A program made the translations under genes and the position numbers. Under the pieces are notes generated by a model. That model did no database searches. It saw nothing but the letters and a program-made list of their open reading frames with translations, and was not told where the DNA came from. A stretch of DNA of 64,000 nt from Turritopsis dohrnii. Its lineage: Eukaryota; Cnidaria; Hydrozoa; Anthoathecata; Oceaniidae. Positions 1 through 10,065 of this stretch are shown in pieces. Position 1 is the first letter of the stretch. The number at the start of each line of letters is the position of its first letter. Where the stretch lies: NCBI GenBank assembly GCA_027922465.2, contig BQMF02000304.1, positions 434,001 to 498,000 of the forward strand, read 5' to 3'.

Positions 1-113
1 TAATGTTTTTTGTCTTGTTTTTTTTTTTTGTAACAGCGAATAGCAAACAATTTTCCTTGCAATATATTAACATCTACTTTGTTCGATGAATTCATTGAAT
101 ATTTTTAGGAGTA

Positions 114-594
114 CAGGGATTTTTCCAAGCACTTTTGGTTACTACCGTTTTTCGTAGAGAAGATTGAGTTTAACAGTCCAGGAAGCAAGCTCCGCAATTT
201 TGGAGATTTCAATCTCCACAAACAGGCCTTGTCATGAGAGGCATGCGTAGGGAGTTGGAAACTAAGATGCTTTTTAATTTTTTTGAATAACATAAAAAGG
301 AGTCCTACTGGTACAACTTTCATTTTCATATTATTTCGTAAGATTAAGAAATTAATGCCTATAACAAAGGAAATTTCAAAATTAACGTAGCAACGGTGAC
401 TCTTCTCCGTAGCAACAGAATAATTGGTGAATAATGGCCTAATTACTCTCTCAAGACATGTTTTTAAATACTATGCATTAGAGAGCTAAAAAAAATGTTT
501 AATTGACAATGAATGATTGAGTTTCTAAACTCAATTCAAGATTGAGTTTTAACTACCGGTAAACGGTAATTGGAAAGTGCTTGGAAAAATCCTG
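114..594. mobile_element. Miniature hAT-like element, 5-bp target duplication GAGTA
   Basis: Inverted ends CAGGGATTTTTCCAAGCACT at 114 and its near-complement at 575-594 are flanked by GAGTA at 109-113 and 595-599. The interior (about 230-425) is a separate dispersed repeat found in the opposite orientation at 15600-15775 and 44100-44250. Only short frames are present. A CAG-starting TIR with a 5-bp duplication fits the hAT5 type of hAT elements. Confidence 0.75.
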
Positions 595-599
595 GAGTA

Positions 600-800
600 A
601 TGTAATGATATCCTGGAAGATACTCTTCTTCCAGTGTACTGAAAGAAAATGTTATTCATTTTATTCCCATACAAAACAAGTCAAAACTAACGTACGCAAC
701 CTAATGTTTCATAAAATTCACGTACAAAATAATGGCTAGTTCACGTTCGTGCATGAACAAGTAATGCATGTCGATCACCCAGTGTTCCAGCGCTGCCTCA
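600..800. other. Unassigned sequence before the DIRS fragment
   Basis: AT-rich, no convincing frame, splice signal or repeat that I can name. Confidence 0.3.
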
Positions 801-1770
801 GGTTGTCATTGACCGCATAAGGAATGCTGAGTTCATTAATTTTGATCATTTGTTACCTTCTTCAGTGGTCTCTACAGAAGAATACACATTCCAGTTCTCC
901 GGGGGCCCATCTCCATCAGTGTCTCTGGTGCCGCGTCAGTCGAGTCAACCACGGGTTTCTGATTTTTCCTTGTGGCTTAGAACAATTTTATTCGTTGTTG
1001 TGGCCACTTCTTTCCTGATAGTGTGTGCGAGTTGTTACAGTATCAGGCTATCATCTGTGATTTCGCCACCCAATTTAATTTTCAAGCTTTGGGCGCTTAC
1101 GATAGGTTTTTCCGTTTCCAGATGGCGTACAATGCTTCTTTGTCATGGAATCGTATTGATGATGATCTGTACAATTGGCATCTGAGAGGTGCCCCTGCAC
1201 TTGTCTGTTTTGCGTGTAGGGGTGTGGGGCACATGGCATCTGGCTGTCCATTGCGGTTGTCTCAGACCACTGGTTCTAATTCAGGCTCCATCTTACCTAG
1301 TGGCAAACGGCCCTTTCGTGCCCCCCAGAACTCGCAGTCGGTCAGACCTCCAGGGTCAGAATCCTCCTCTCATTCTAGATCCTGTCAGTCTTATAATGCA
1401 GATGGGCATTGCACCAACACCAGGTGTTTTTTCATACGTCGCTGTCGGATCTGTTTAGGTCCCCATCCAGCCTCGCAATGCACCAGCGGGCATAATTTTT
1501 CATCTTAATGTGTTGCCTTTCTCAGTTGTTTCTTCGGTTAATATTTCCAGATCGGAATTGGCTTTGCAGGATCATCCTGATAGAGCTGTTGTGTCCTTTG
1601 TTTTGGATGGTTTTCGTTACGGTTTTGATATTGGATTTTCTGGTCCTATTTTAACTACTAGACCTAAGAATTTATTGTCGGCTCGGAATAATCCTTTACC
1701 GGTTTGGGAGGCCTTAGCAAGAAAGGTTAATAGAGGACATACTGCAGGCCCCTTTTTGTCTCCACCATTG
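800..1770 (+). pseudogene. DIRS-type retroelement, 5' half (gag-like zinc knuckles and start of reverse transcriptase)
   Basis: Decayed coding region of a tyrosine-recombinase (DIRS-like) retrotransposon. Around 829-1020 the frame resembles the gag-like N-terminus, with a frameshift near 960-1020. The 1023-1508 frame continues LLQYQAIICDFATQF and carries two cysteine clusters: CFACRGVGHMASGCP (zinc-knuckle-like, about 1207-1251) and a second cluster through CRICLGPHPASQC. After another break, 1510-1770 reads LDGFRYGFDIGFSG, NLLSARNNP and RGHTAGPFLSPPL, the conserved lead-in to the DIRS reverse transcriptase. It stops abruptly where copy A of a TIR element has inserted and resumes in frame at 7939. 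Multiple frameshifts show it is dead. Retroelement family assignment is from recognised motifs, not a search. Confidence 0.8.
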
Positions 1771-2018
1771 CAGGCTGTATCTGGAATAAAATAGCGCACG
1801 AGTGCTGAATCGCTCGCGCAAAATACTTCACGCGAGCTATTCGATTGCATAAACTCATTTTGCGCGTGCGATCCTTGTCCTGCGTCAAATCACAAGATTT
1901 TCTGTTTGTTAGAGTGACAGCTCTTGGCCGTACAAGTAATTCAAGTGCGTTAATTTATTTATTTATTTATTTATTTATAATAATATTTATACAGGATAAC
2001 CTATTCAGTATAATATAT

Positions 2019-3824
2019 GTGACAGTTTATGGGAAAAGGATAACAAGCTAAATTTTGATTTAAATCGAAATTTCGATTTTCGATTATTTAAAGCTAAATT
2101 TCGATTTTTTAAAATCGAAATTTAGCATCAAAAAATCGAAATCGAAATCGAAATTTAGCTTCTAAAAAATCGAAATTTAGCTTCTCAAAATCGAAATCGA
2201 AATCGAAATTTAGCTTCTAAAATTCGAATTCAAAATTTAGATTCTAAAAAAATCGATTTTTGAATTCTAAATGGAGTACCATTATCGCTGTTAAAAAGTT
2301 TTGTTTATATATTTCACATCGGTATGCGCCATTTTGGTTTTTGACCGGGGGACTTTGTTACTTCCCTAAATCGAAATAAAAAGTTTCCGAAAAATATCCA
2401 TCAAGTTTACATTTCTATATCGTTTTGTTTTAATAATCTGGTCATCTGTCGTCAGTGATCTTTTATTGAATCTAATGCTCCCGCTATGGACTTCGTCTCA
2501 TGATAAAGACAATAAAAAATACGTATATAACAGGTTATATACTTTCATTAAAATAAAGGTGAGTATAACAAAAGCTGTTAAAATATTTTCATTTGTCTCT
2601 CTCCTCCTTTGAACCTTAAAAAAAATTTGAATTTCCAGTTAATAACGAAACTCCAGGTGTTGAGTGTTTCTTTTTTTTCGCAATGTTTACAATTTTTTGC
2701 AATGTTTCCATTTTTCTTGAAATTTGATTGACTCGCATGCCAGATGGCCGCGCGGTGGCCTAAAAAAGTATAATCGAATCCAACTTCCAAGCACACAAAA
2801 TCTGGCCGTCGTCGGCCAACAAAGTTGAGCAATAGTTGTCACTGAAACATGCACAGAACTGGCCGCATACGTACGTACGGGCAAAATCGCACAAGTGGAG
2901 GTTGGCCTTTAAGTCACCAGAAGATCACATTACAAGGTTTTAAAATAATAAACTTTTTCCCCCGAAGGAGTTTACCAAAATAGCGATCGAACAACGGAAT
3001 AAAAAAGAATTACAGCGTACGGTTTCTATTCTTAACAACTTTAGCAGTAACTGTCGTTTCTTTTATATCTAACTGAATGAGAACCAGGTAATTAGTTCAG
3101 TATTAAACACTAACGCGTGCTACCTGTAATTATACTGAATGCGGTACAACAACAACATCTAGAATTTACATAATTTAAGCCGAAAAGGATTCTTATTGGT
3201 TAAGAAGCCGCGAAACTTTTACCAGCCAATCAGATTGCAAGAAGTATGTCAACACGAAAATTAATGCAAAACAGAAGCGAAAGAAAGTAGAATTTCAGCA
3301 TGTTGCAACATCCATCAAAAGTTAACAGCCGGACGTTTAAACTTTTGAAATTTTTTGTTGTAAAGTGAATATACATTTCATTGTTTCTATTGGCTGTATA
3401 CCAATAAAACTTTATATGATTAGTGGTCACACAAAAAAGCAAAATGTACGGTTTAGAGTTCCCATTATAACGAAACATTTACAATGACAACAAAATCTTA
3501 TTTACGTAACACTTATTCTTATGATTAACATCGATTATGGTTAAAGAAATCGATTTTCTGATTTATGAAATCGAATAATTAGATTCTTTTAAAATCGAAT
3601 AATTTAGATTCTTTTAAAATTGAATAATTTAGATTCTTTTAAAATCGAAATTTAGCTTCAAAAAATCGAAATCGAAATTTAGCTTCTAAAAAATCTAAAT
3701 TTAGCTTCTAAAAATCGAAATCGGAATCGAAATTTAGATTTCATAAAATCGATTTTTTCCATCTAAATTTCGATTTAAAAAGAATCAAAATTTAGCTTGT
3801 TATCCTTTTCCCATAAACTGTCAC
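2019..3824. mobile_element. GTGAC-ended element 1 with ATCGAAATTTAGC subterminal arrays
   Basis: Inverted ends GTGACAGTTTATGGGAAAAG (2019; complement ending 3824) continue matching for about 40 bases. ATAT abuts both ends (2015-2018 and 3825-3828). Inside each end lies an array of ATCGAAATTTAGC-like units (about 2055-2270 and 3560-3790). The interior at about 2550-2620 and 2935-3150 resembles the interior of the element at 19976-21650. No transposase is recognised, so it is probably non-autonomous. Confidence 0.85.
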
Positions 3825-4047
3825 ATATAAAAATATGGCTTACTGCTATCAATTAGGGTCCTGTTAAACGTTAGGATAAAAGTTAAAAAATATATGATTT
3901 ATGCAAATCTCAACATGCTAAAAAACTAAATGCTAGATTAAAGTAAGAAACAATAAAACATGTGCTCGTGAGAACCTCTGATTTGATAAAACGATGAGAA
4001 ACAAAAAAAAAAACACTAAAACCACTGAAAAGTTTTATAGAAATGAA

Positions 4048-5045
4048 TTACTTAAAATACTGAGATAATTTTGTTTTAAAACTGTATATATTGACATCAT
4101 AAATCATGTGTCTCGGTAAGGTATTGTATATTTTACTTGCCATAAATCTAAATGAGCAACGGCCATATTCCGTACGAATTACTGGAAGCCGTAACAACGA
4201 ATTCGTACTTCTGGTATTATGGCGGTGGCTCATCAAGACAAAATAGTCATCAAAGTTAACACATAATTCATTGTCTGTACTCTTTCGAACCAGAAGACAA
4301 CAGTTCTTTTTTATTGTGCCCTCGATCGAATTGATGTTCTCCGATGGTATAATTTTTCGTGCACGATTGTCGATTGTTTCATGTTAAGGATAAGTTCTTT
4401 ATCATAACACCATCTTGATATTTCATCCATGTCATAGTTAAGTTGTGTTTCAATAACGTCGATTATTTTTCCTCCACAATATAAAACAGTGTCATCGGCA
4501 TATTTAATGATTTCAGAATGCTTCAAGTTGTCAGCAAGATCGTTAAAATACAACAAGAATAACAGTGGACCTAAAATGGTAACCCATTGAGAGGTACTCC
4601 TTTTCCGAAGATACACCATTATAGACAACATACTGTTCACGGTTGAATAAGTAATCAGTAAACCATAGAAGACCACTTTCCCATATGCCATAAGAAGTGA
4701 GCTTTGACAAGAGCTTGCTATGGCTCAGTGTATCGAACGCTTTAGTTAAGTCTATTTTAAACCGCTCCAACAATTTCCCCCCTGTCTACATGATGTCTTA
4801 TGCTATCGGTGAAAGATATGGTTGCCAGATGGGTGGATCTTTTGGCTCTGAAACCATACTGGTTACGATGGGGAAGGTTGTTCTTTTCAAGATAATCAAT
4901 TAATTGACCATGTACTATTTTCTCTATGATTTTGGCAACTGTTGGGATTACAGAAATGGGTCGATAGTTGTCAAAGTCACATTTCGTTCCACTTTTGTAA
5001 ACAGGTGTAATCTTTGCCGTTTTCCAAGCTAATGGAATCTGACCA
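4048..5045 (-). pseudogene. LINE reverse transcriptase, palm to C-terminus (broken)
   Basis: Minus-strand translation gives, in order, WKTAKITPVYKSG (about 5020-4985), an NYRPIS box near 4955, DLTKAFDTLSHSKLLSKL (about 4750-4700), ILGPLLFLLYFNDLADNL (about 4570-4515), the catalytic IIKYADDTVLYCG (about 4505-4465) and a C-terminal tail SFRFMASKIYNTLPRHM (about 4170-4090). Several frameshifts separate the blocks and a deletion near 4311-4340 joins the thumb to the tail, so it is inactive. Arrangement and motifs are those of CR1/jockey-group LINEs; the exact clade cannot be fixed by eye. Confidence 0.85.
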
Positions 5046-5263
5046 CTGGATAGGGATAAATTTATATTGTATCATAATTTTATAATACTAATATTATACT
5101 TGTACACTACTTGTTTTATGTTTTGGGGGATTTTATCATTCATTGATCAGGCCTTCACATAAAGAAATCTCTCCCGCGCGACTAATCGCGCGCCTAAATT
5201 GACAACAACTAATTGGCCTGTGCGATCCCAAATTTCATTACAAATGATGGAATTTTACTTATT

Positions 5264-5332
5264 GAAGTCGGGAGACGATTTAACCAGTGAACCCCAAACA
5301 CTGGAGGCATTGCAGCCCTTATCTTTGACTTC
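5264..5332 (+). other. Covarying hairpin motif, copy 1
   Basis: Outer stem GAAGTC (5264-5269) with GACTTC (5327-5332); inner stem CCAGTG (5284-5289) with CACTGG (5299-5304) around the loop AACCCCAAA (5290-5298). Upstream GGAGACGATTTAA resembles the other copies. It lies 112 bases inside a CAGGCCTT left end. Confidence 0.7.
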
Positions 5333-5769
5333 AGTGCTTTCTTTTTTTAACTACGAGTTCTTCGTGTTTTATTGATGTGAAAATTCAATTAACAAAATCC
5401 ATCTTTTTTTTTTTTTTTATTATTTTTTTTAAAACATATATTTAGCATCCACAATTTACAAAGTGGCTCTTCCGCCTAAAATTAAAATATGAAAAAATTA
5501 AAATATTTAGATAATTGTTGTTCAAAGAATTGTGAGAAGAAGTGGTTAAAAAAGTTAAGTTAAAAAGTAAAAATAGAATATATGCATTGTTTACGCACTC
5601 ATTGAAAAAGAGATAGATATTATCTCTAGGTATGTCACTATAGCATGATCAAATAAAATGGTAAGAAGTGTAAAAGTTTCCAAGACAACTTGAAGTGATG
5701 ACCATGCCAACAACACACTGAAGTGGTTGAAATTGGGTTCACTTCAAACTTCGAGGAAATGAACTATTA

Positions 5770-6485
5770 TTAGGAAGAAAGAGATCTAGTTAAAGCTTTG
5801 TCCATAAAGAACTTTCGAGAGTCACGTTTAAAACTAGCGTATGACGTCGAACATCGCACAGCCCTGGGCAAATTGTTAAAAATTAACGCTTGTTGCCTAA
5901 AACTGTGCGGTTCACCTCTTGAAACTTTCATTGTATTGTCAAAACGAGACGATCTTCGAGCACTTTCTAACTCAATAGGAAGATAGTCTGGCCATTTATT
6001 ATCATTAAGAGCAAGATACGTTAATTTTACTGTTGCATGCTCAATGTTTTCCAGGATTGGTAGCCAGTTTAAGCCTTTCACTACATCGTGCATTTTAGCA
6101 TATTTTCCAAGTACATAACCAGCTGTAGTGTTTTGTACTCTTTGTAGACGATTCAACAGATAGTTCAGGAAGTTCAGCATAAACTGTGTTACAATAAGTA
6201 ATCTTCGACAATACTAGAGTCTCCGCTAGAATTTTACGTACATTGAGTGGTGTAAAACGTTTGAATTTTCGTAACATTTGCAATGTCCCACAGCAAGACT
6301 TTACGATTTGGTTGACATGGTTAATCCAACGAAGATTTTCATCGAAATGGATTCCTAGAAGTTTGGTAGAGTTTACTCTTTCAACAGTTTTATCATTACA
6401 TCTAATTTTGAAAAGTTCCGGATTTGCAAGGTTATGTTTCCGGGACAGTTGGGACGTTGAAAACAGAATTGATTTTGTTTTGTAA
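5770..6485 (-). pseudogene. Second LINE fragment, reverse transcriptase C-terminal region
   Basis: Minus-strand frames read FTPLNVRKILAETLVLSKIT and YCNTVYAELPE (6283-6150), then LLNRLQRVQNTTAGYVLGKY, VVKGLNWLPILENIEH and HSFRQQALIFNNLPRAVR (6160-5830). These are the usual post-thumb blocks of CR1/jockey-type LINE proteins (LQRVQN, LxWLPI, and the NxLP end). A frame change near 6180 and the lack of palm motifs show it is a truncated, inactive piece, distinct from the LINE at 4048-5045. Confidence 0.75.
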
Positions 6486-6489
6486 TGAT

Positions 6490-7090
6490 ACGATACAACG
6501 ATACAACCTTATATCAAAGTTGTAAGAGATCCGAAATCGAGAGCTGTGTAAAAGAATTAGAAGATGATCTTTGTTAGTTAATGGAAAACAACCATGTAAC
6601 TATATCATAACAATCACTCGGCATAATTTAATCTTCATATAACTATATTTAGAATGAAATAACAAAATTTCCTGAATTGATCTGTGTACAGGTGTTGTTT
6701 GGAAAAATATTTTGAATTAACAAAACCCTTTGTTTGAAAGGCTTTTGAAAGTTACTATGATTTTTGAACATTATTTCCTATTTATCAAAATGAGTAAGAG
6801 TATTGTCTTTCTATGTATATTTTTTTATATAATCCAATTGTTGTAATTTCAATAACGTAAATCTTGTGCAATATATTTTTGAACTTGATCATGAAAAGAT
6901 CTAGTAATAAAGTTGCTTTTAAGTTTTCGTTTTGAGGGCGTTATGAAATTAACAAAGCTATTCATGACGTTTTTGTTATGCATGTTTTCTAACACTAAAA
7001 TATATAATCATTCCTTTTGATAGGTATTAACTATAAATCACTCAGATAAATTGTTGTTTATCAAAGCTGGGCGAGTGAATCATCCCTCGG
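6490..7090. other. Unassigned AT-rich stretch
   Basis: No frame, inverted repeat or motif I can name. Confidence 0.3.
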
Positions 7091-7199
7091 GTGATGCAAG
7101 AAATATTGAACTTGGGCGCGTGTTTGCGTGCACGCGAGCGATTTTATAGTAAGAAACGAGAATTTATTTTTCAAAAAGTAATGAAATCATTAGAATCAT

Positions 7200-7478
7200 C
7201 TAGTCATCAGAGGCTTCACTTTCACTATCGTCGTCAGTGGTTCCATCATCGTCATCACTTATCTCCAATCTCGGTATTTTTACAGGTTGTTCAACAGGTT
7301 CATCAAATGTATGAACCCTTCTTTTAGAGGATTCAAAGTTAGATGCAGCTCTTGCAATGATTGCCTCCCTTTCAGCCTGGGTCCATAGCTTGTCGTTTAT
7401 ATTGATTGTATCAGATTTTCGATGGGCGAGATCAAAATGCAAATGACATCTCAGAAACAAAGAAGAAACATGTCCCAA
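7200..7478 (-). pseudogene. Acidic-tailed terminal exon of copy A
   Basis: Minus-strand frame with DKLWTQAEREAIIARAASNF, then EQPVKIPRLEI and an Asp/Glu/Ser-rich tail ending at a stop at 7200. The same peptide occurs at 39960-40151 in copy B with a small internal deletion and few changes, so it was coding when the copies spread. An acidic C-terminal tail also ends the intact hAT transposase (35650-35896) and the decayed one (25392-25595). I infer it is the last exon of a transposase whose catalytic part has been lost; no catalytic motif is present. Confidence 0.55.
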
Positions 7479-7650
7479 ATGACGTCAATGGAATCACGTC
7501 GAATTTCGAAGAACAGAAAAAAGAAAAAGGACAGGATCGCAAAATGCGAATGACATCTCAGAACAGGAAGAAACATGTCCAAAGTGACGTCAATCGAACA
7601 CGTTGAATATTTCGAAGAACAGAAAAAAAGAAAAAGGCGAGATCGCAACA
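7436..7650. repeat. Two tandem ~105-bp units with TGACGTCA sites
   Basis: Two successive units share GACATCTCAGAA, GAAACATGTCC, a TGACGTCA core and CGAAGAACAGAAAA. A matching pair, in the opposite orientation, lies at 39740-39960 in copy B. TGACGTCA is a perfect palindrome of the CREB/ATF site type; a promoter role is inference. Confidence 0.65.
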
Positions 7651-7786
7651 TGTAGATGAAATAATTAAAAACAAAGAATGTATTAACTCCTTTGCGGGAT
7701 GTTTTACATCATTGAATGATCATATGATCGCTTTATATGATCAAACGATTTATTAATGCTTTTATTCTGTGTTTTTAATAACAAGG

Positions 7787-7793
7787 AGCCAGG
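7787..7793. other. Empty target site matching the hAT insertion in copy B
   Basis: Copy A reads AACAAGGAGCCAGGTGTTGT without interruption. In copy B the same sequence, complemented, is split by the 4461-bp hAT element, with CCTGGCT on both sides. This single copy of AGCCAGG is the unoccupied site. Confidence 0.9.
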
Positions 7794-7938
7794 TGTTGTA
7801 AAAATCAATTAAAAAAAACTCACGTCACGATTTTTTCGCTGCACAATAATAATTTGCACGTGTGATAGGTGTTTGATTATAGCATTTTGCACAAGCGTTA
7901 TTTTGCTCTCACGCATCTCCGGATACAGACTGCCATTG

Positions 7939-8695
7939 GAGCCTTTGCATTGTTCCCCACTTGGTGCTGTCCCTTAGAAAGAAGGGACTTTTAGGATTAT
8001 TTTGGATTTGTCATCGCCTAGGGACATTTCAGTCAATGAAGGTATCGATAAGTCTAATTTTTCGGTTAAGTATTCTAGTTTTAATGACTTTATGCTTATG
8101 ATTTCTCAGTTAGGTTCAGGTTGTTATATGGCTTAATTGGATATTAACGTGCTTTTTGTTTGTGTTCGGTTCGTCCTGCTCAGTGGGGCCTGTTAGGTTA
8201 CTGGTGGAAAGGTCATTATTTTGTTGATACTCGTTTGCCTTTTGGGAGTCGTTCGTCGTCTTTCATTTTTAATCAATTCGCAGAATTACTATGTTGGATT
8301 TTCATTTTCGTTGGTGGCATTCAGCATATGATGCATTATCTTGATGATTTTCTAATTTGTGGCTTGACAGAGCGTCAAGTGGCAGAGGACATGGCTTTTA
8401 TGCAGTCGATATGTTCGGAACTGGGCATTCCTTTAGCTACAGAGAAAACAGTCGGCCCAACCCAAATGCTTAAGTACCTGGGAATTGAAGTTGACGTCTG
8501 CGCCCGTACCATTCGATTACCTGTAGATAAGTTTGAGGACCTTCACACCATGTTAATTGGATGGAGGAGCCGACGCAAATGTACTAAACGGGAATTACTG
8601 TCTTTAATTGGTTCTTTATCATTTGCAGCCAAAGTTGTTAGGCCAGGTACATCTGTTTGGAATTATGATTTGGCAACCTCTGTCAATTTATAGCG
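7939..8695 (+). pseudogene. DIRS-type retroelement, reverse transcriptase core (3' half)
   Basis: Continuation of the frame broken at 1770. It reads PLHCSPLGAV, then after a frameshift near 7975 GTFRIILDLSSPRDISVNEG, an in-frame stop near 8135, and from 8163 an open frame with PAQWGLLGYWWKGHYFVD, RLPFGSRSSSFIFNQF, the catalytic HYLDDFLICG (about 8332-8364), KYLGIEVD and ELLSLIGSLSFAAKVV. YLDD in place of YxDD variants and the LPFGSRSSxxIFN block are typical of DIRS reverse transcriptases. It stops at 8691-8693; RNase H, methylase and tyrosine recombinase domains are missing. Confidence 0.85.
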
Positions 8696-8725
8696 TTTGG
8701 GGGAATTTGGGGGTGCATTGTTCTG

Positions 8726-8779
8726 CTGTCCTTGTTGACAGTTAAGTATTTATACTTAAGAAACCGTCTTTGTAGATGG
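8726..8779. repeat. Outlying dyad-repeat units
   Basis: CTGTCCTTGTTGACAG at 8726-8741 and a degenerate CCGTCTTTGTAGATGG at 8764-8779 match the core of the array at 9185-9364. Sequence from about 8800 to 9179 appears to have been inserted between them. Confidence 0.7.
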
Positions 8780-8799
8780 TTTGTGAATAGATATAGATT

Positions 8800-9179
8800 T
8801 TGTCAATTTGCCTTTGCCTCCTCTAAAGTCCTATTTTTTGAAAAATGTCCTCTTAAGTCCTCTATAGTCCTCTAAAAAACTGTGTTTTTGCTAGAATCTC
8901 CTCTAAAATCCTATATATTTTTTCAGGTAACATAAAAAATGCAATGGAATGTATTTGATAGTAGGCTACTCTCGATTTTTTTCCAACCGCATCAATGTTG
9001 AATGGTTTGAAAATTCTTGAATAAATAAAAATAAAAATTTGAATCCTCTAATATCCTATTTTTTCTTCGAAAAATCTTTGTTTTTTTTTCCAGAAAAATC
9101 CTCTAATTTTGGGGGGAAATGTCCTCTAAAGTCCTCCAAAGTCCTCTATTTTTTTCATTAAAGTTCTGTGGCCACCCTG
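8800..9179. mobile_element. TCCTCTAAAGTCC-rich element remnant
   Basis: Many TCCTCTAAAGTCC units; the right end GTTCTGTGGCCACCCTG (about 9163-9179) looks like a terminal repeat of a CAGGGTGGCCAC-type hAT element. A partner left end was not found. A similar CCTCAAAACTCCTC stretch lies at 44305-44370. Confidence 0.45.
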
Positions 9180-9184
9180 AATAA

Positions 9185-9364
9185 CTGTCTTTGTTGACAG
9201 CCATATCAGATTAGGCGCTCTCCTTGTTGACAGCTAATTGTTCTCAATAATTGTCCTTGTTGACAGCCAATCAATTTGGAGTTTGTCCTTGTTGACAGCT
9301 GATAACATTAACATGCTATTCTTGTTGACAGTCAATCAGATTAAGAAACTGTCCTTGTTGACAG
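9185..9364. repeat. 33-bp-period array of a 16-bp dyad repeat
   Basis: Six copies of CTGTCCTTGTTGACAG or close variants start at 9185, 9218, 9251, 9283, 9316 and 9349: spacings 33, 33, 32, 33, 33. The core is a dyad (CTGTC...GACAG, six-base loop). The 16-17-base spacers are far less conserved, though AATCAGATTA-like words recur, so it is probably a minisatellite whose core is under constraint or homogenisation. No cas-like gene or leader exists nearby. Confidence 0.9.
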
Positions 9365-9529
9365 TTTGTGTCAGGTTCAATCACGCATCCTCCGATATCC
9401 CTCAACCACCAACATATGTCTATTTTATTAGCTACAGAAAGATACCCATTATTATACTCCTGTAATCTCAAAAATATGGACTTAAGGCATTATTTGTATA
9501 AGTTAGAAACAAATGAAATCTTTAAAGTT

Positions 9530-10065
9530 GATTATCTCAAAATGGAAACAAGATTCGCAATATGCGACTATAAAGTTCCAAAATATTTGTTAATTATTGT
9601 TATGAAAAATACACATCATTAAATACCAAAATATACATCATTAAATAACTACAATGGTATAACTACCATCAATGTCATACTCAGATAAAAATGTTGTCCT
9701 TACTAAACAGGGTAGAATTGAATTTAATACCACAAAAGAACTTATTTTGAATTTATTAAGAAATGAAGATGTTCATGGTCAAATGATAAGGTTTCTCTTA
9801 TAAATTTTAAACAACTAAATATCAACAACCGCACCAATGTGTGAGGCGATTTTAGCATAATAAACATATGATCTTTATTGTTGCAGAAGCTTGACATCCT
9901 TTATACCATAAAATCACAGAAAAACAATGTAATTCAACAGAAAACACTTGCACTTGCTTTTTGTAACTCAGATAAAACTATCTTACAACATTATAGAATC
10001 AAATTTACAAAAGAAGAAAAGAAAATTGTCAAACTTAATTTTAATACTACAGTATAAGTGTTAAA
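9530..10065 (+). repeat. Repeat copy 1a (matches 62550-63130 inverted)
   Basis: Matches the complement of about 62550-63130, including AACAAGATTCGCAA, TATGATCTTTATTGTTGCAG and a run of TTGTAACTCAGATAAAA. Two short frames (9675-9806, 9890-10058) look coding-like (ILYTIKSQKNNVIQ; KFTKEEKKIVKLNF), but the second copy breaks them and I recognise no family. Confidence 0.75.

Larger units (their letters stand above)
1951..5060 (-). mobile_element. CR1/jockey-like LINE, 5'-truncated, with ATTT-repeat tail
   Basis: On the minus strand a LINE runs from about 5060 to a (TAAA)n-type 3' tail seen as ATTT repeats at 1952-1978. Its 3' untranslated part is split by the GTGAC-ended element at 2019-3824. Insertion interrupts copy A just after the sequence TTCAAGTGCG, which in copy B runs on uninterrupted. 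The 5' end is truncated, as usual for LINE insertions. Confidence 0.7.
5152..7130. mobile_element. CAGGCCTT-type element fragment containing a LINE piece
   Basis: A left end CAGGCCTTCACATAAAG at about 5152 is followed by GCGCG palindromes (5178-5205) and then the conserved hairpin motif at 5264-5332, the same order as at the left end of the element at 29155-30952. The sequence is absent from copy B at the matching point, so it is an insertion. The right end was not located; GC-rich palindromic sequence near 7110-7140 may be its remnant. Confidence 0.5.
1771..7932. mobile_element. TIR element copy A (CAGGCTGTATCTGGA ends), inserted in the DIRS element
   Basis: Ends CAGGCTGTATCTGGA (1771) and TCCGGATACAGACTG (7932) are inverted repeats, flanked by a perfect 6-bp duplication CCATTG at 1765-1770 and 7933-7938. 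Removing it rejoins the DIRS frame. Parts shared with copy B (34947-40687, opposite orientation) are 1771-1950, about 5065-5107 and 7120-7932; the rest is later insertion (a LINE, a GTGAC-ended element, a second LINE fragment). The shared core is therefore only about 1 kb and keeps an acidic terminal exon at 7200-7478. CAG ends with 6-bp duplications fit the hAT6 type, but no transposase core is visible here. Confidence 0.85.

Noticed and set aside
2530..2560. Possible MCM7 first exon ending at AAAGgtgagt
   Set aside because: The required phase gives an upstream stop and no start codon; the sequence also belongs to the GTGAC-ended element.
8160..8693. Reverse-transcriptase frame as a host gene such as telomerase
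   Set aside because: Motifs (LPFGSRSS, YLDDFL) are those of DIRS elements and the frame is broken upstream.
9185..9364. Prokaryotic-type CRISPR array
   Set aside because: Repeat is 16 bp, spacers are partly similar to each other, and the setting is intron-bearing animal DNA without cas genes.
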